From positions 15,097,386 to 15,161,385 of the forward strand of contig WARS01000016.1 in the NCBI GenBank assembly GCA_008933995.1: a DNA stretch of 64,000 bases, written 5' to 3'. Below the pieces are notes generated by a model, which was not told the origin of the DNA, searched no databases, and saw nothing but the letters and a program-made list of their open reading frames with translations. This stretch comes from Datnioides undecimradiatus (lineage: Eukaryota > Chordata > Actinopteri > Lobotiformes > Datnioididae). Shown piece after piece: positions 10,410 through 28,300 of this stretch (positions within the stretch are counted from its first letter, which is position 1; each line of letters starts with the position of its first letter). The translations under genes and the position numbers were made by a program.

Positions 10410-12701
10410 TACACTATTTAATAAATATACAATTTGAAAGGAAGTTAATGCTTTTACTAATGCCATTGCTCAGAACTTTTATGCCATTGTTGATCTGGAC
10501 TATTACCTGTACAGTGCTCCCTGGTGCTTGGAGTGATGTGGTCTGTATGACAGAAACCATAATAACTGCACTTCTCCAGCTAAGATGGAAAAAAATGAAC
10601 AGCAATGAAAATACTTAAAAACCACAATAGCACCAGAAAACTGTTTAAAGTAGATGCTGCTCATTTTTGACTGGCTGGTCACCACGCATTTGACAGTAAC
10701 CTGCTGGACAAACACAAGCAGCAGGCAGCAGCATTAGCTTATATCAAGTAAAGCTCAGGGGGTCTGGGTAAGTGCTGTTCCCTTAGTGAGCAGGAGAAAA
10801 CACATTGAGCCCAGGAAAAGGGAGTTTTTAGTGATATTAAATGGCAGTAGCCTAGCAGTGAAAAGACACAGACACAGGTATATTGAATAGACGTATTAAG
10901 TGGGGAGTCTGTGGGTGCTCCCTCAGGAAATTCTTAGCATCAAACACTTTTTTATACACTATTGCCTTTTCTGCACTGATTTGTGGTCTTTTTTCTGTAA
11001 AAGAAAACAGGAATTCAGACACCAACTGACAATGCAAAATTAAATATAATGCAGTGTAATACTGGTTGTAAGTATTTATTCTCCAGTGTATCAACTTTTC
11101 TCATTTAATGTCAACACACATGCTGACATGATTTAGTTTTTCCTTTGTTTTAAGGAAGTAACTTTTCTAAGTTTGCACAGTTGAACTGAAATTGAATGTG
11201 AAACTTAATTGGTTGTATGTGAATTTGAGAAAAGAATTGCATAATAATTGACTTCTTCCTCCTTTTCCCTTTTGGCTCCCTCAAGGGTATCAAGTATGCA
11301 TAGTTGCTTTTTGTTTTTTTTGTTTTATGTGAGATTGCAGTATGGTATCATACTGCCACCACCTAATTTTCCAGAGGAATTGTTGCATCTGCAAGTTGCA
11401 TTATAGCAGTCTGTCAAAATAACAAGTCCTCCTATTAAGGGGTTGTGTCCCCTCTCTAAAATCTACACCTATCTGTGATTGTCACTACCCTTAGATCTTT
11501 GTTCTTTGTTCACATGAGGTGAAACTTAATATATTTATTTAGTTTGTTTGCATTTTTCTTGCAGTTTACAGAAAGGAAAGACTACTGAGCTGATTACATT
11601 CTGTCAACAGGAACAAAAAATTTTGACTGTGCTGTTATAGTTTTGGGAATGCTGGGTGCTGTAAATTGGCAATGCCGCTGATTATCATGTTTTCTATTAG
11701 CAAAACCCTGTGCCTGTGGTTTATGTGTTTTGAGACAGAGTGATTTTATAAACATTGGAGGCTAGCTTGGTTCCTAACAGAAGCAGTATTGCCAAAGTAA
11801 ACTGAATGGACATTTTGGATTTCCCTGAAAGCCTCTTGTCTCTCTTCCTATTTCTCGCCAATCAATTCAGACCAGCTGCATTAAGATTAGACTAATCCAT
11901 CATGGTGGCCTGCATTATTTATCACCTGTATTCCCACCATGCATTTGGGGAAAATGGCGTGTTGTATTCAAAATGTGCCCCATAGCTGTAATGTGTTTGG
12001 CCCTGTGTAAGGTGGTGTTTGCACAGAAAAATGCTGCTGTATGTCATTTTTGTCAGCCTAGATGGTCTGTGCTGGAATAGGCAAATCCCAGTGCTTACAG
12101 AATAAGCATTTATCATAAATATTGCTTTAAAATTTATGTGACTGAGTACTGATGTTCAGTCAAAAATGTCATTATTTAAAATGGTGTTGTAGTGTTTGTT
12201 GCTCCCCTATTGCAGTTTTTCTCTTTTGCTTCTGAGTCTGTATTAGATTACCTTCTTGGCTTCCATGGAGACCTGGACGACACGTTGATGCAAATCTGCT
12301 TGTCTCTTGGCACAGGATGGCTCCTGCATGGAGGGAAATACATCCTCTGACACCTGCATGTCATGAGATAATAGAGCCCTGTTCAGTTCCTGATTGCATG
12401 CTGTCATGATGTAGCCCAAATCTGTTTCACAGTTTGATAAGGGGATTTGTGTGCAGGAAGGGGACCGACTGAGCAATCCCAGGTGGGATGACGTCCATGT
12501 TCCTGCTGTCATGCTGATGTCACATGGAATTTGAATGGTCAGATTTTTCTGTCTCTCTTTCTCTCTATCAAGCATCACAGGGCTTTGTACTGTTGCCAAA
12601 ATTTGACAAAAAAACTTTGAGCTCCCGGATTTGTGAATGTGCATGTTGGTTCAAATACTGGATTTAACCATACTGCTCTTTGCCCTCTTCACATGTGACT
12701 A

Positions 12702-12735
12702 AAACTATGCAGGAATGTGAATTCCTGCATAGTTT
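12702..12735. repeat. Perfect inverted repeat, 15-bp arms, 4-nt spacer
   Basis: Arm AAACTATGCAGGAAT (12702-12716), spacer GTGA (12717-12720), then the exact reverse complement (12721-12735). Mixed base composition makes this less likely to be chance than an AT-only palindrome. It could extrude as a cruciform or fold in RNA, and may come from template switching during replication. Confidence 0.9.
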
Positions 12736-13567
12736 GTGAAATTTAATAATAACCGCCAAAATCATATTAACCATGTTAATATGCCGTGTGCATAATACAA
12801 ACGCAATAGATTGTTTCGGCCTGTAAGTTATTTATTTTGTTTAGTGTTTTGGATGCCATTTCTCCTGTTGTTGGGGCAAGAAATGCACTCTGAAGGGACA
12901 TATCTGACCTTAAATACATTCATTAGAAAATTAGTTACTGACTTAAGCAAGTTCTTTATATTTGTGGGTATAAATATGAAATTTTATAAGGACCTTTGTA
13001 AAACTCATCTTATCTCCTATACAAACATGTACGAAATAGGTTTTGTAGACAAAACAAATGGCTCTTGAATGGTAGGTTCTGCAACTGAGTGAGAACATTA
13101 AAATTATTTAAATTATTAACATTTATATGCTGCATGTCACAAACATTTATCTTCAAAAAAAGTGCTGAGATTGCATTGCTTATGCCATGTATATTCAATA
13201 AAAATTCATGGGAAAAATATGCAAAAACCTTGTTAGTAATGCTTTCTGAATGAAGTAAAATAAAACTCGATTGACTCAAACAAAACTAAGGTTGATACAT
13301 ATGGCTACTTTATGTTTTATTGATATAGTATTGGAATGATGCCACATAATCTGCTCTTTATTAGCCTCTGTTGAATGAGTGTGACATTTCATGTAAACCA
13401 GAAGTTGCTGCTCTCCAATCTGCTGTTCTGCCTTTTTAAAATACAGCATCAACATTACTGTAGGGTTTATTGAAGCAGCAATAAAATCAGAATATCCTTA
13501 GCAAGCCTTGCTTTCTTATGCTTGGCCTTGTAAATGGAAAAAAGAAGAAGAACTAATTCATTAATTA

Positions 13568-19785
<6,218 letters not shown>

Positions 19786-20039
19786 ACACACACACACACA
19801 CACACACATCATATGTGGAACATGTCATTGACATAATGTTGACAGAATGCATTCCCTAGCCCCTTATGATAACCTTAGCCCAAACCTAGCAAACCTAGTT
19901 GTAACCTGAGCCTTTACCCACGAGGACCACAATTTTGGTCCTAATGGTGACATGAGTTCCCATGGGTTCGTGTGTATTCTGGATCACAGTTCCCACTCAG
20001 GAAAAACAAGCCATACACACACACACACACACACACACA
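19786..20039. repeat. Dispersed fish-type repeat bounded by two (AC)n tracts
   Basis: A body of about 205 bp lies between (AC)n at 19786-19808 and (AC)n at 20015-20039. Inside are degenerate CCTAGC/CCTAAC-like units (about 19858-19912: CATTCCCTAGCCCC, AACCTTAGCCC, AACCTAGC and so on) and then GAGGACCAC, TTTTGGTCCTAATGG. From memory, this combination of GACAGAATGCATTCCCTAGCCCCTTA, degenerate CCTAAC units and GGACC/GGTCC motifs next to AC microsatellites recurs in many teleost genomes. I cannot assign it to a named family. Confidence 0.55.
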
Positions 20040-20333
20040 TCTTTGAAAAGGGCTGTTGCCCTAGCAGCAGGGTTAAACGCTAAATATTGATTTCCTCAGT
20101 CCCATTCTTGGTTGTTAGTGAACACATGGTCTCATTTTGTCGCTTGTGTTCACCATTGTCTCTGTTAACCTTATTTGTCATCAGTATCTGGAAGAGAGCA
20201 ATCCACTGTTTCATTTATTTTATCTCTTGTCTGCAGTAATAGATTCGTGATCCAAACACATTTTTGTAGTGTGAAATTATAGGAATATTTCAGTCATAGT
20301 AAAGCACAAATAATAATACTATAATTAATTTGC

Positions 20334-20336
<3 letters not shown>

Positions 20337-20364
<28 letters not shown>
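20337..20364. repeat. (TA)14 microsatellite
   Basis: 28 nt of uninterrupted TA, self-complementary and so prone to melting or cruciform extrusion. It is intronic. Confidence 0.98.
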
Positions 20365-21560
20365 ATCTGCTGCAATCTGGTGGCCCAAATACTCAAACAC
20401 TTTGTGTGAAGAGAATGAGAACATAAGATCGAGTTTGCAGAAGTAGCATTTGCCCGATACATCAACGACTTTATTAACTTTCTCAAGATGGAAAATACCA
20501 GACTGAATGTCAAAGACTGAAATAGAGAAACCAGATCGTTACCTGAAGTGCTGAGATTGATCATTTTTTTTTCAATTTATCCTGCGAGGGATCAATTCAA
20601 ATATTGTTGGCAGCATTGATGAGCTGCCAGTATCGTTCAGACTTTAAATGGAAGGAACAGCTTGACAATTAAACTGGAATTTGACACTCTGAGGGAGCTC
20701 AAACCTTAAACCGTCTTATAAGAGGCGACCACAAGAAAAAGTTCTGTAAATGTATTTGTCCCTGAACCTTTAAGCTTGAGTTACAGTGAATTACTAAATT
20801 ATATAACAAACTGACTTTTTACCTGATTTTAATAGTGCAAACTAAACCACGTGGAGTTCAAATGACATCTCCAAACTCTTACTGTTCAAGACATTTGTCT
20901 ATTAATTGAAAATTTTGCTTAACTCTTGATGAACGTGTTGGTTGTCTTACAGCTTGTGGCCAGAAACCCAAGTTAAATCTACACAGGTCCTTACATCACA
21001 CATTGATCAAATTCAGCATTATGATCATTCAGTCTTTTCAGATGTCAGTTTGAAAGTACAATTTTAATGTCCCTGTGGAAATATCAGTGGGATTCTTGAA
21101 CATGATTAAAGTCGCTCTGTTGCTGCTGGTTTGGGTCAGGTCCACCAAATCTTAAAGACCCTGTTCAGTTTTGGAGATTAGACTAGATTAGTCTTGGTGT
21201 CAGTAAAAGCCATTGTTGATTGGCCACACTGGTGCAGAAAGTAAAGTAAAAAAATTGACTCTTGAGAATAATCTGTGTGCTGGTTAAACACCTTACTGTG
21301 AGAAGGATGTTTTTTAACAGTGCAGAATAATTGAGTTAATTATTAACAAGTGAGTTAGTGATCTGTGCATTTATGACTCAAATCATGATACCTAATCTGG
21401 TAACGAGGGACTTCCATGCAGCCAGGCTTATTACTGATGACTTTTATGTAGTAAACAAAAATGGTTTACTGGTTTATGTGGTATGGAGGAAGAAGCTCCC
21501 AAAACTGGTTATAATAAGTTACTGATACACTGATAATTAAATTAAAAACAAACAAAAAAC

Positions 21561-21583
21561 ATCTTAAACATGTTGTTTAAGAT
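21561..21583. repeat. Perfect inverted repeat, 10-bp arms, 3-nt spacer
   Basis: ATCTTAAACA (21561-21570), spacer TGT, TGTTTAAGAT (21574-21583). Short and AT-rich; listed because it matches the geometry of the other short-loop palindromes in this intron. Confidence 0.8.
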
Positions 21584-22391
21584 CATAAAGCGTACGTACT
21601 TTCACCTTTTTAATTGTTTTACAGTGCAATGTTTTTTTTAAAATAATAAACTGAAAAATTCAATATAAAAATCAGTTCTCTTTTGCTGTAGTAAATAGTT
21701 GATCCTGCTACACTAAGAAGTTCCCTTTGTTCCTCTAATAGATTATCTAGATGACTAGTTAATCCTGCCCCAGATTGCAAAGTGCTTTATAATCCATTTT
21801 CACAAAGACAAGATGAGTCTTAAGTGACTTTAAGCTGATGTAATATTTTAAACATTAAAAAAAAAACAATGCTTTTTCTCGGCAGGAGTGTGCTGTGTAT
21901 TTTGGGGAAAACTGGCCAGGCTGTTAAAACAGTATCAACATGCAGCTCATTCCTAATGCTACTGTGGCTTCAGTGAAAGACTGGTTTTTAGAGATAAATG
22001 CTGTTAAAAAATAATGATGTTCTCTCCATGCTCTGTCCTAATATTTCAAGGAACTGGTCCGGCTTAACAAATTCAACAAATTTAACATACAACCTCTTTT
22101 GTTTTTTATGCATTAATTGCAATTCCTGGAATTTTACAAAAGCATGATTGCTTGGGTAGTTTGGGCAAATACACACACACAAAAGCTGCCATTTGACAAA
22201 TTTGTTTATGTGACCAGCTAAGAAGACATTTAGCTGTCAGCTTCCATCCATTACAGACTTACAGGATATCCTGATCATATAAAAAAGGTTTATGATGAAG
22301 GTAATGATGGCTGCTAAACCTGTGCAATACAAACAGCAATCACCATCTTTGGTGCACCCTCTGAATCCTTCCAGCAAGCAAGAATTCCCAC

Positions 22392-23048
22392 TAGTGATGG
22401 GAATTCCGTCTTTTTCCAGAGAGCCGGTCCTTTTGGCTCGGCTCACTAAAAAGAGCCGGCTCTTTCGGCTCCCAAGTGGCTCCTCAGATTTTTTTGTTTC
22501 TTAAATTAATTTCTTATCAAATTATGTGTAGAGTGATGCTGTAGACATTGTAGGAGCAGCAACAGTTGCAGTCGACGCACTGGCACCTTCAGTAGCAGGT
22601 TCCCTTGCTTGTCTTTTTTCCTCTAATGGCACTGACGGATGGACAGTTCGCATGTGCCTGTGCAAGTTGTTTGTGGAGCCTGTTCAGTATGAAATGTTTG
22701 CACAGTCTACACTCTGCCTTTGTACTGTCGACCACGTGAAAATGTGTCCAAACTTTACTTCGTTTTCTGTCACTCGTTTTCCTCACCTTCCCAGCGTGTA
22801 GTCTGTCTCTGCAACATTCTCTCACTATCTCTCGTCTCCCTCCCTCCTGTTCCTGTGCTCACTGTGCTGTGTGAGTGAGTAACCCCTCCCCTCCCACCTC
22901 TAACACACAGACGCCACCACACATCTTGACCAATCACATGCAGCTTTAACAGAAAAAAACGTGAGAAAAAAACTAGGCGCCGGCTCCCGTCGTTCACTTC
23001 AAAGAACTGGCTCTAAGAGCCGGATTGTTTGCGGCCGACCCATCATTA
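22392..23048 (-). mobile_element. Internally deleted hAT-type DNA transposon
   Basis: The left end reads TAGTGATGGG (about 22392-22401) and the right end CCCATCATTA (23039-23048), imperfect terminal inverted repeats of the kind seen in hAT elements. Both subterminal regions are full of GAGCCGG motifs: AAAGAGCCGGCTCTTT, a perfect 16-bp palindrome, at 22450-22465, and CTCTAAGAGCCGG near 23011-23023. Between the ends, on the minus strand, is a broken N-terminal piece of a BED-finger (ZBED-like) transposase. The RNase H-like catalytic part is absent, so the ~657-bp copy could only have moved with help from a complete element. No clean 8-bp target duplication is visible, which suggests age or slightly different true ends. 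Confidence 0.85.
22522..22825 (-). pseudogene. BED zinc-finger fragment of a hAT transposase, frameshifted
   Basis: From 22825 leftward the minus strand reads a basic stretch, then RKRSKVWTHFHVVDSTKAEC and RLCKHFI. The VW-x-HF pair and C-x2-C are hallmarks of a BED-type DNA-binding finger. The frame then shifts at about 22684-22689. In the next frame the sequence continues GSTNNLHRHMRTVHPSV, which supplies the H-x4-H half of the finger, then EEKRQAREPATEGASAST, ending at a stop (22522-22524). A single indel therefore splits the finger's Cys and His ligands between frames. In the family the finger binds the transposon's ends; here neither a full finger nor a catalytic domain can be made. The true start codon is uncertain. 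Confidence 0.88.
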
Positions 23049-25009
23049 ATTGAGATATCAGTCATCAACAAGAGACAACTTCAACACACAAGAATGACAA
23101 AACAAAGAAAGTCCAGACTGGTGCTATTATTATTCAGCTGTCGTTATTTCCTTATGTGTAATATCACCAACAAATCCGGACAAACCTAGCGACTTAACAT
23201 TGTTTTGTTGTCGACTTAGTACATGACAATGTTTGTGATAGCATCAACGAGCATCAAGAGTTGTTCTGAATGAACTTCCTTGCAGGACATAAAATTATGT
23301 TATAGACCTGCATCAACCTAACTGAGGCTTATTTTGCACAGCTACATTGCAGTTTATTAGTCCTGTCATACATGTCCTATTGAAGTGATTAATCAACAAT
23401 AAAAGTGTACCTTTATTGTGTTTATATGTAGATCTACATGCAGTATACCCTGCATGTTCTTTTTCTTTATCTTTTGACCTGCATTGCATAGCTGCTTTAT
23501 AATATTAATAACTGACCCTTGCTGTAACCTCAAAGTGATGATTCCTGTTAAGTTATAATGTGTGACGCCAAACACAGTTTTATTTTGGCAGTGCTTTCAC
23601 CACAGGGTTTATTTGATCACTTTTACTATTTTTCAAGACACCTTTGGTACTGATGGTTTCCTCACTCACATCAGGTGCCCATTGGATGACCCTGACTCAT
23701 GGAGCATTCGCTTGTGTTTATGGGTTCAATGAAAAGCAAATAGACTGAAAAAGTGAGATGAGTGCACTTGTTGTTGTCCACATTGTGAGTCAGCAGTTGA
23801 TAGCTGACCTTTAGGAATGAATCATAGTGGATGTGCTGTGTGAGGGGAAAAAAGGTGTTAGGTGTTCCTGTTATAATTGTGTGTGTATGTATCTACACAC
23901 TGGGGTTCATGCACAAAGTGAACAGCCATGTGTGTCTTTTAGCTAAGCTAGCAGCTTCTTGCTGTCTCTGATGTTTACTGTCTGCATGACTGTATAATCC
24001 CTGTATTTAATCTTCACAAATAAGGATTAAATTGATGGAGTCATTGTTGTGACCTGAACAGGGTGAGGAAGGATGTTAAGAAGATACATCTGGAGGTTAG
24101 TAAGGCAAAAGACACCAACCTTACTGTTGCAGAGTATCACCTTAAATGTTCCATGGTTCTAACTAATAACGTTCCATTTTAAACTTAAGCGTTCTCTTCT
24201 TTGTTTTTCTTTTTCCTTGTTCATCCAGTAACAAATTTAACTTTGTAAACTGTGATCAGCTCACTAGCAAGTTGGCAGATGCTTCAGGCATCGTTTTGCC
24301 AGATAAGCACGTATGTCTTACCAACACCATACGCACAAAAGCACATATTTCTTGATGTGAATAGTGGGTTGCATTGCAGTGCAGTCTTTCTCCTTTGTAT
24401 TACTTGATCAAGTGATTCTCAGGGGGATCTTAATGATATTATAATGCAGTACATTCTGAAACCTAGGATGTTGCTTGAGATGAGACTTGTAATCAAACTG
24501 AACTCATTAAATCCTCTCTTGTTTTACACACCAGACAATCTGACCAAGCTTTTTACCAGAAACACTCATTGCACGTCTTGCACACCTCCGATCTGTGATC
24601 CGATCTGATGATAATATGTCTGGTTTAAGAAGTAATTCATCTCTTATAGCTGAATTTTTTTTTTTTTACTTTTTTAACTTGACTTCACTTAATTAATGGT
24701 GTATCAAGTAGTATTCAAGTATTTAATTAGAAAATAATATAATAAGGAGGTCTACTCAGTTTACAGATGATTGCTAAATGTAACTAAGTGTTGAGATTTG
24801 AGTTGAGCTGAGTTTGTTTTCAGATGTGTAGATTCTGACTTGATATTACATTTTGTGTTGTTATGTTTGTAGCCACACTAAGTGACATGGTTTGTTGGTT
24901 GGTTCGTCAATACATATGAAATATCCTGACAACTCTTTGATGCATTCAACCATAGTTTGGTACATGGATTTGTAGTTCTAAATCTAACTCACTCCACTCC
25001 CACTCTTTT
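23049..25009 (+). other. prkca: prkca intron 2, part 4: no gene seen
   Basis: AT-rich intronic DNA right of the hAT relic, with a T13-14 run near 24655-24668. No credible coding. The last 100 bp or so may already belong to the dispersed repeat that follows. Confidence 0.7.
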
Positions 25010-25320
25010 TGTGTAGTGCCGTCAACACACCATCATCAGGTCAAAACTTGCCTTGTTACTTAACTTGTTACTTTGGTACCTGCAAAACTAATGCTCATCT
25101 GCATCACCATCAGCTTCAAATGTTCTTTATGTTTACTGGTAACTGGCAAATGCTAGCATGCTTAGCTGCTAGGTTAGACATGACCATGACATGACAAACT
25201 TTACAATTACATAAGCATGTTAGCATTGTTATTTTGATAACATTAGAAAGTTACCATCAGCATGAACTACAGCTGTGCCTATGTCCTGCCCCATAAACTT
25301 GAAGTCTCTTTATGGTAGCA
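25010..25320. repeat. Dispersed percomorph-type repeat with TTAGCAT motifs
   Basis: Blocks such as CCATCATCAGGTCAAAACTT (about 25031-25050), GGTACCTGCAAAACTAATG, GGCAAATGCTAGCATGCTTA (25147-25166), AAGCATGTTAGCATTGTTAT (25212-25231) and ACAGCTGTGCCTATGT occur in this order. From memory this order matches a high-copy interspersed repeat of percomorph fish in which GCATGTTAGCATTG-like units recur. I cannot name the family or say whether it is a retroposon or DNA element. The left boundary may lie further out, near 24890. Confidence 0.55.
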
Positions 25321-28300
25321 GTTTTTAATTATGTACACTATTACAGAAAATAGCTGAATCTTCTCAGTTAGCGCATATGGTGGCTTCCAGAGTACAGTGA
25401 TTAATCGTTGATTAATCCCATTGGGATAATGTTCTTGTAATATCGATTTACTTAAAATCTCTGTGGGTATAAAGGAATGTCTCTTTAAATATACAAGAGG
25501 GATAATAGAAATTTGTTTTTCTACCTCCCCTCTGGATGTGATTATGGATCAGCATTTTTCTAAGCCAACCAAAACATTCCGTGTTGTATTCTTTGGAAAT
25601 CATCCACACTCTTCTTTTCCCCTCAGCTCTCGATGCTACTCCTGTCATGGGGAAACAGCACAGGTCACATGACATTTTTAAGCTTTCCAGGTGTAATGTA
25701 GACCTGAAATTTGTGCTCAAGAAAACTGATGAAGTGTAATGATCTAGAGATTTTATAAAAGGGTTTGCAAATAGACCTCTCTTTAATTGTTTTTCATGTT
25801 TTTTCTGTGCTTGCCATTAAAACATTGTTTGCTTTTATTCATGCATCACTTACCAGTCAAACGATAAGCCGTTGCTTTCTTTTTATACAGCTCCCTTATC
25901 CATTTAGGCTTTTTTTTTCAACTTGCCCTCTGCTGCTTTTTTGGCACACATGCTTCAGAGCCATGTCCTAATAATAACCCTCATAATTTTATTTTCTGGA
26001 GCCATTGGTCTGTGAAAAATCACAGCCCACGGTTTGTTCCTCTGGCTCTAATGCTCTCATCTTTAAGGCAATCAGGAAGATTTCAGCCCGTGATGATCTC
26101 CTATTGAGAGAGGAGAATTTTAAAAAGAAAAAGTGAAAAACAAAAAAAACACATTCAAACCTGTTGCTACATCCAGTGATATGTTGTCCATAAAGCTTCC
26201 TTGTTGCTCTATTGACCTCTCTGATTCATTGTATTTTGTTTATACAGCTTGCATGTCATTTGTAACACAGCTGTGACATACTGAGGTTTCAGGGTAAGGT
26301 GTTGCCATGCCTAAGCACTGCTGTGAATGACGAACACATGGGACTGCATGTAATCACTGTTTACTGCAGCTCATTTAGCACAGGGAGAAGAACGGCAGAC
26401 AGAAATTGTGGGGAAATCAGGAGAAACCTATGCATAGAAAGTTTTATCCTTCACATATTAAGATTTTTCCTTTTTACCTAATTCCTCTGACTTTGGAACT
26501 AAATTTCCAGTTGGCCAAGCTTGTTGCTGCCAAAGTTTAATCATCTCTTATCTGTTGTCATGTCCACATTATACTCTTTAATCATCTAAGCAAGTACATT
26601 TCTCATTAATTATCAAAATGATTTTATAATAACATTGCACACACTGGCTTATTGTCTCCTATTGAAGCTTTGCTTCTTCCTCATTCTTTCGCTTTCCACT
26701 GAGGGGGCTTATCACTCTTTATAGTGCCTTTTTGTTTAAGCCGCAAGCTTTATTTGAGGTGTCACAAGCTCAACTGTGTTCAGAGGATTGAACCCCTTAA
26801 CCACAGTTAAGCTTGTGGCTTTTGCTGAAATAGATCTGATTCACAGCCATGTCTTTCATACTGTTGATAAAGACAGTCTTTTATGTAGTAGCTAGCAGGT
26901 CAGCATTACCTAGGTCGAAGCCACAGTGGGCTTTCATCTGTGTATCTGATAATGTTTCCTTGCTAAATTATTTGGTTTACAATCTTTAACACAATAAAAT
27001 TATTTAATGTTTGAGTTAACTTGGTATTTTTTTTTTAGCTACTCTCATCAAGTCCCTCATCATAATAAGGCAAAAAATAATTATTATTATGATTAAAAAA
27101 TTACAAACACATCTTTATTATCTTGATAGAATAAAAATATACCATGTAGCTCAGAAACACTGAACTTTCAGGAATATAACATTGTTATTAAGGTCAACAT
27201 CTATTCTTAGGGTGGTGCTTTCTACTGGCGTCACATACATGGTCAGTCAAATAATATGGCAGTAACTTTTTGGTCATTTCAAACTGTGATGTGCATATCT
27301 TCTATTAAATACTCTTTCACAAATGTCTTTTCCACATTAATAAACAAATGAAAATATAGGTAGCATTTTATAGCACAGAACAGGAGGACAGTTTACAAAC
27401 TTGTTGTCCGTCTTTCTGCTCTCCCAAACTCTAATGTTGGTAGCACATCACTTCTGCAACAGGAAGCTACTGGGTGTACAGGAAATGTGTGAAATTTGAG
27501 AAACATCAACAGTCTCACTTCCATGAGATGGAGGTATACAGTATACCTGTGCCAATGTGTTGTTGCAAATCATTCTGTATTATATTATACTATTTGAAGA
27601 GTTTTACCCAAGATTTAATACCCTGTTGAACAACTACCTGCACAATTCATACATTTTACAGTAAAGTTGCTGTTGAATGTTGAATTAAAAAGAACTGGGC
27701 TGAACAGGTTGGTTGTTTTCTTTAGATGAGAGCCTTTAGCCACAAAGAGGCTCCTGAAATTGGCAGCCAGTGTTAGTGCTGTGTCAAGTCAGTGATACAC
27801 ACTTTCATTGGACCCTGAAGGACCTCAGGCTTGTTCATGTGTTATGTTAATAGGCGAGTGAAACAGCAGATGTGGTATAGAGTTTCATGTCAGAAATATA
27901 ATTGCTGGCTTGAGGGGCTGAAACATGTTGACTGTAGCTTTTGTGATGTTTAACAGGTGAGGCATACAAAATGCATGGTTAGTGTGAGTGATTTGTCGTT
28001 AAAAGGCGGAAATACAGCAAGGAACTAATTATTTTACGATAAAGAGGCTGTGAGATGCTGAAAGTGTTCATATGAAGGTTTGTTTTAAACACATGCATGC
28101 AATTTTTTTAAAATTCACTATCCCTTCTGGATTCTGTTGACATTTTTCAAGAGAGAACCATGTCAAAAGTTACACAAATAACAATTTTCAATCAAAAAAA
28201 CGTGTACATCAGGCACAAACTGTTCCTCTGGCACTTCAGTAAGAACTCACATTTAATTATTATGTATCAAGCAGGTCTGAATGCTCATTCATTCCTTTAT

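Larger units (their letters stand above)
20040..22391 (+). other. prkca: prkca intron 2, part 3: no gene seen
   Basis: AT-rich intronic DNA with a (TA)14 microsatellite and a 10-bp palindrome, both listed separately. No coding, RNA or transposon signature was recognised elsewhere in it. Confidence 0.75.

Noticed and set aside
12243..12644. 133-codon minus-strand open frame
   Set aside because: Among the longest non-exonic frames, but no domain, no family resemblance and no clear splice or promoter context; expected by chance in 64 kb.
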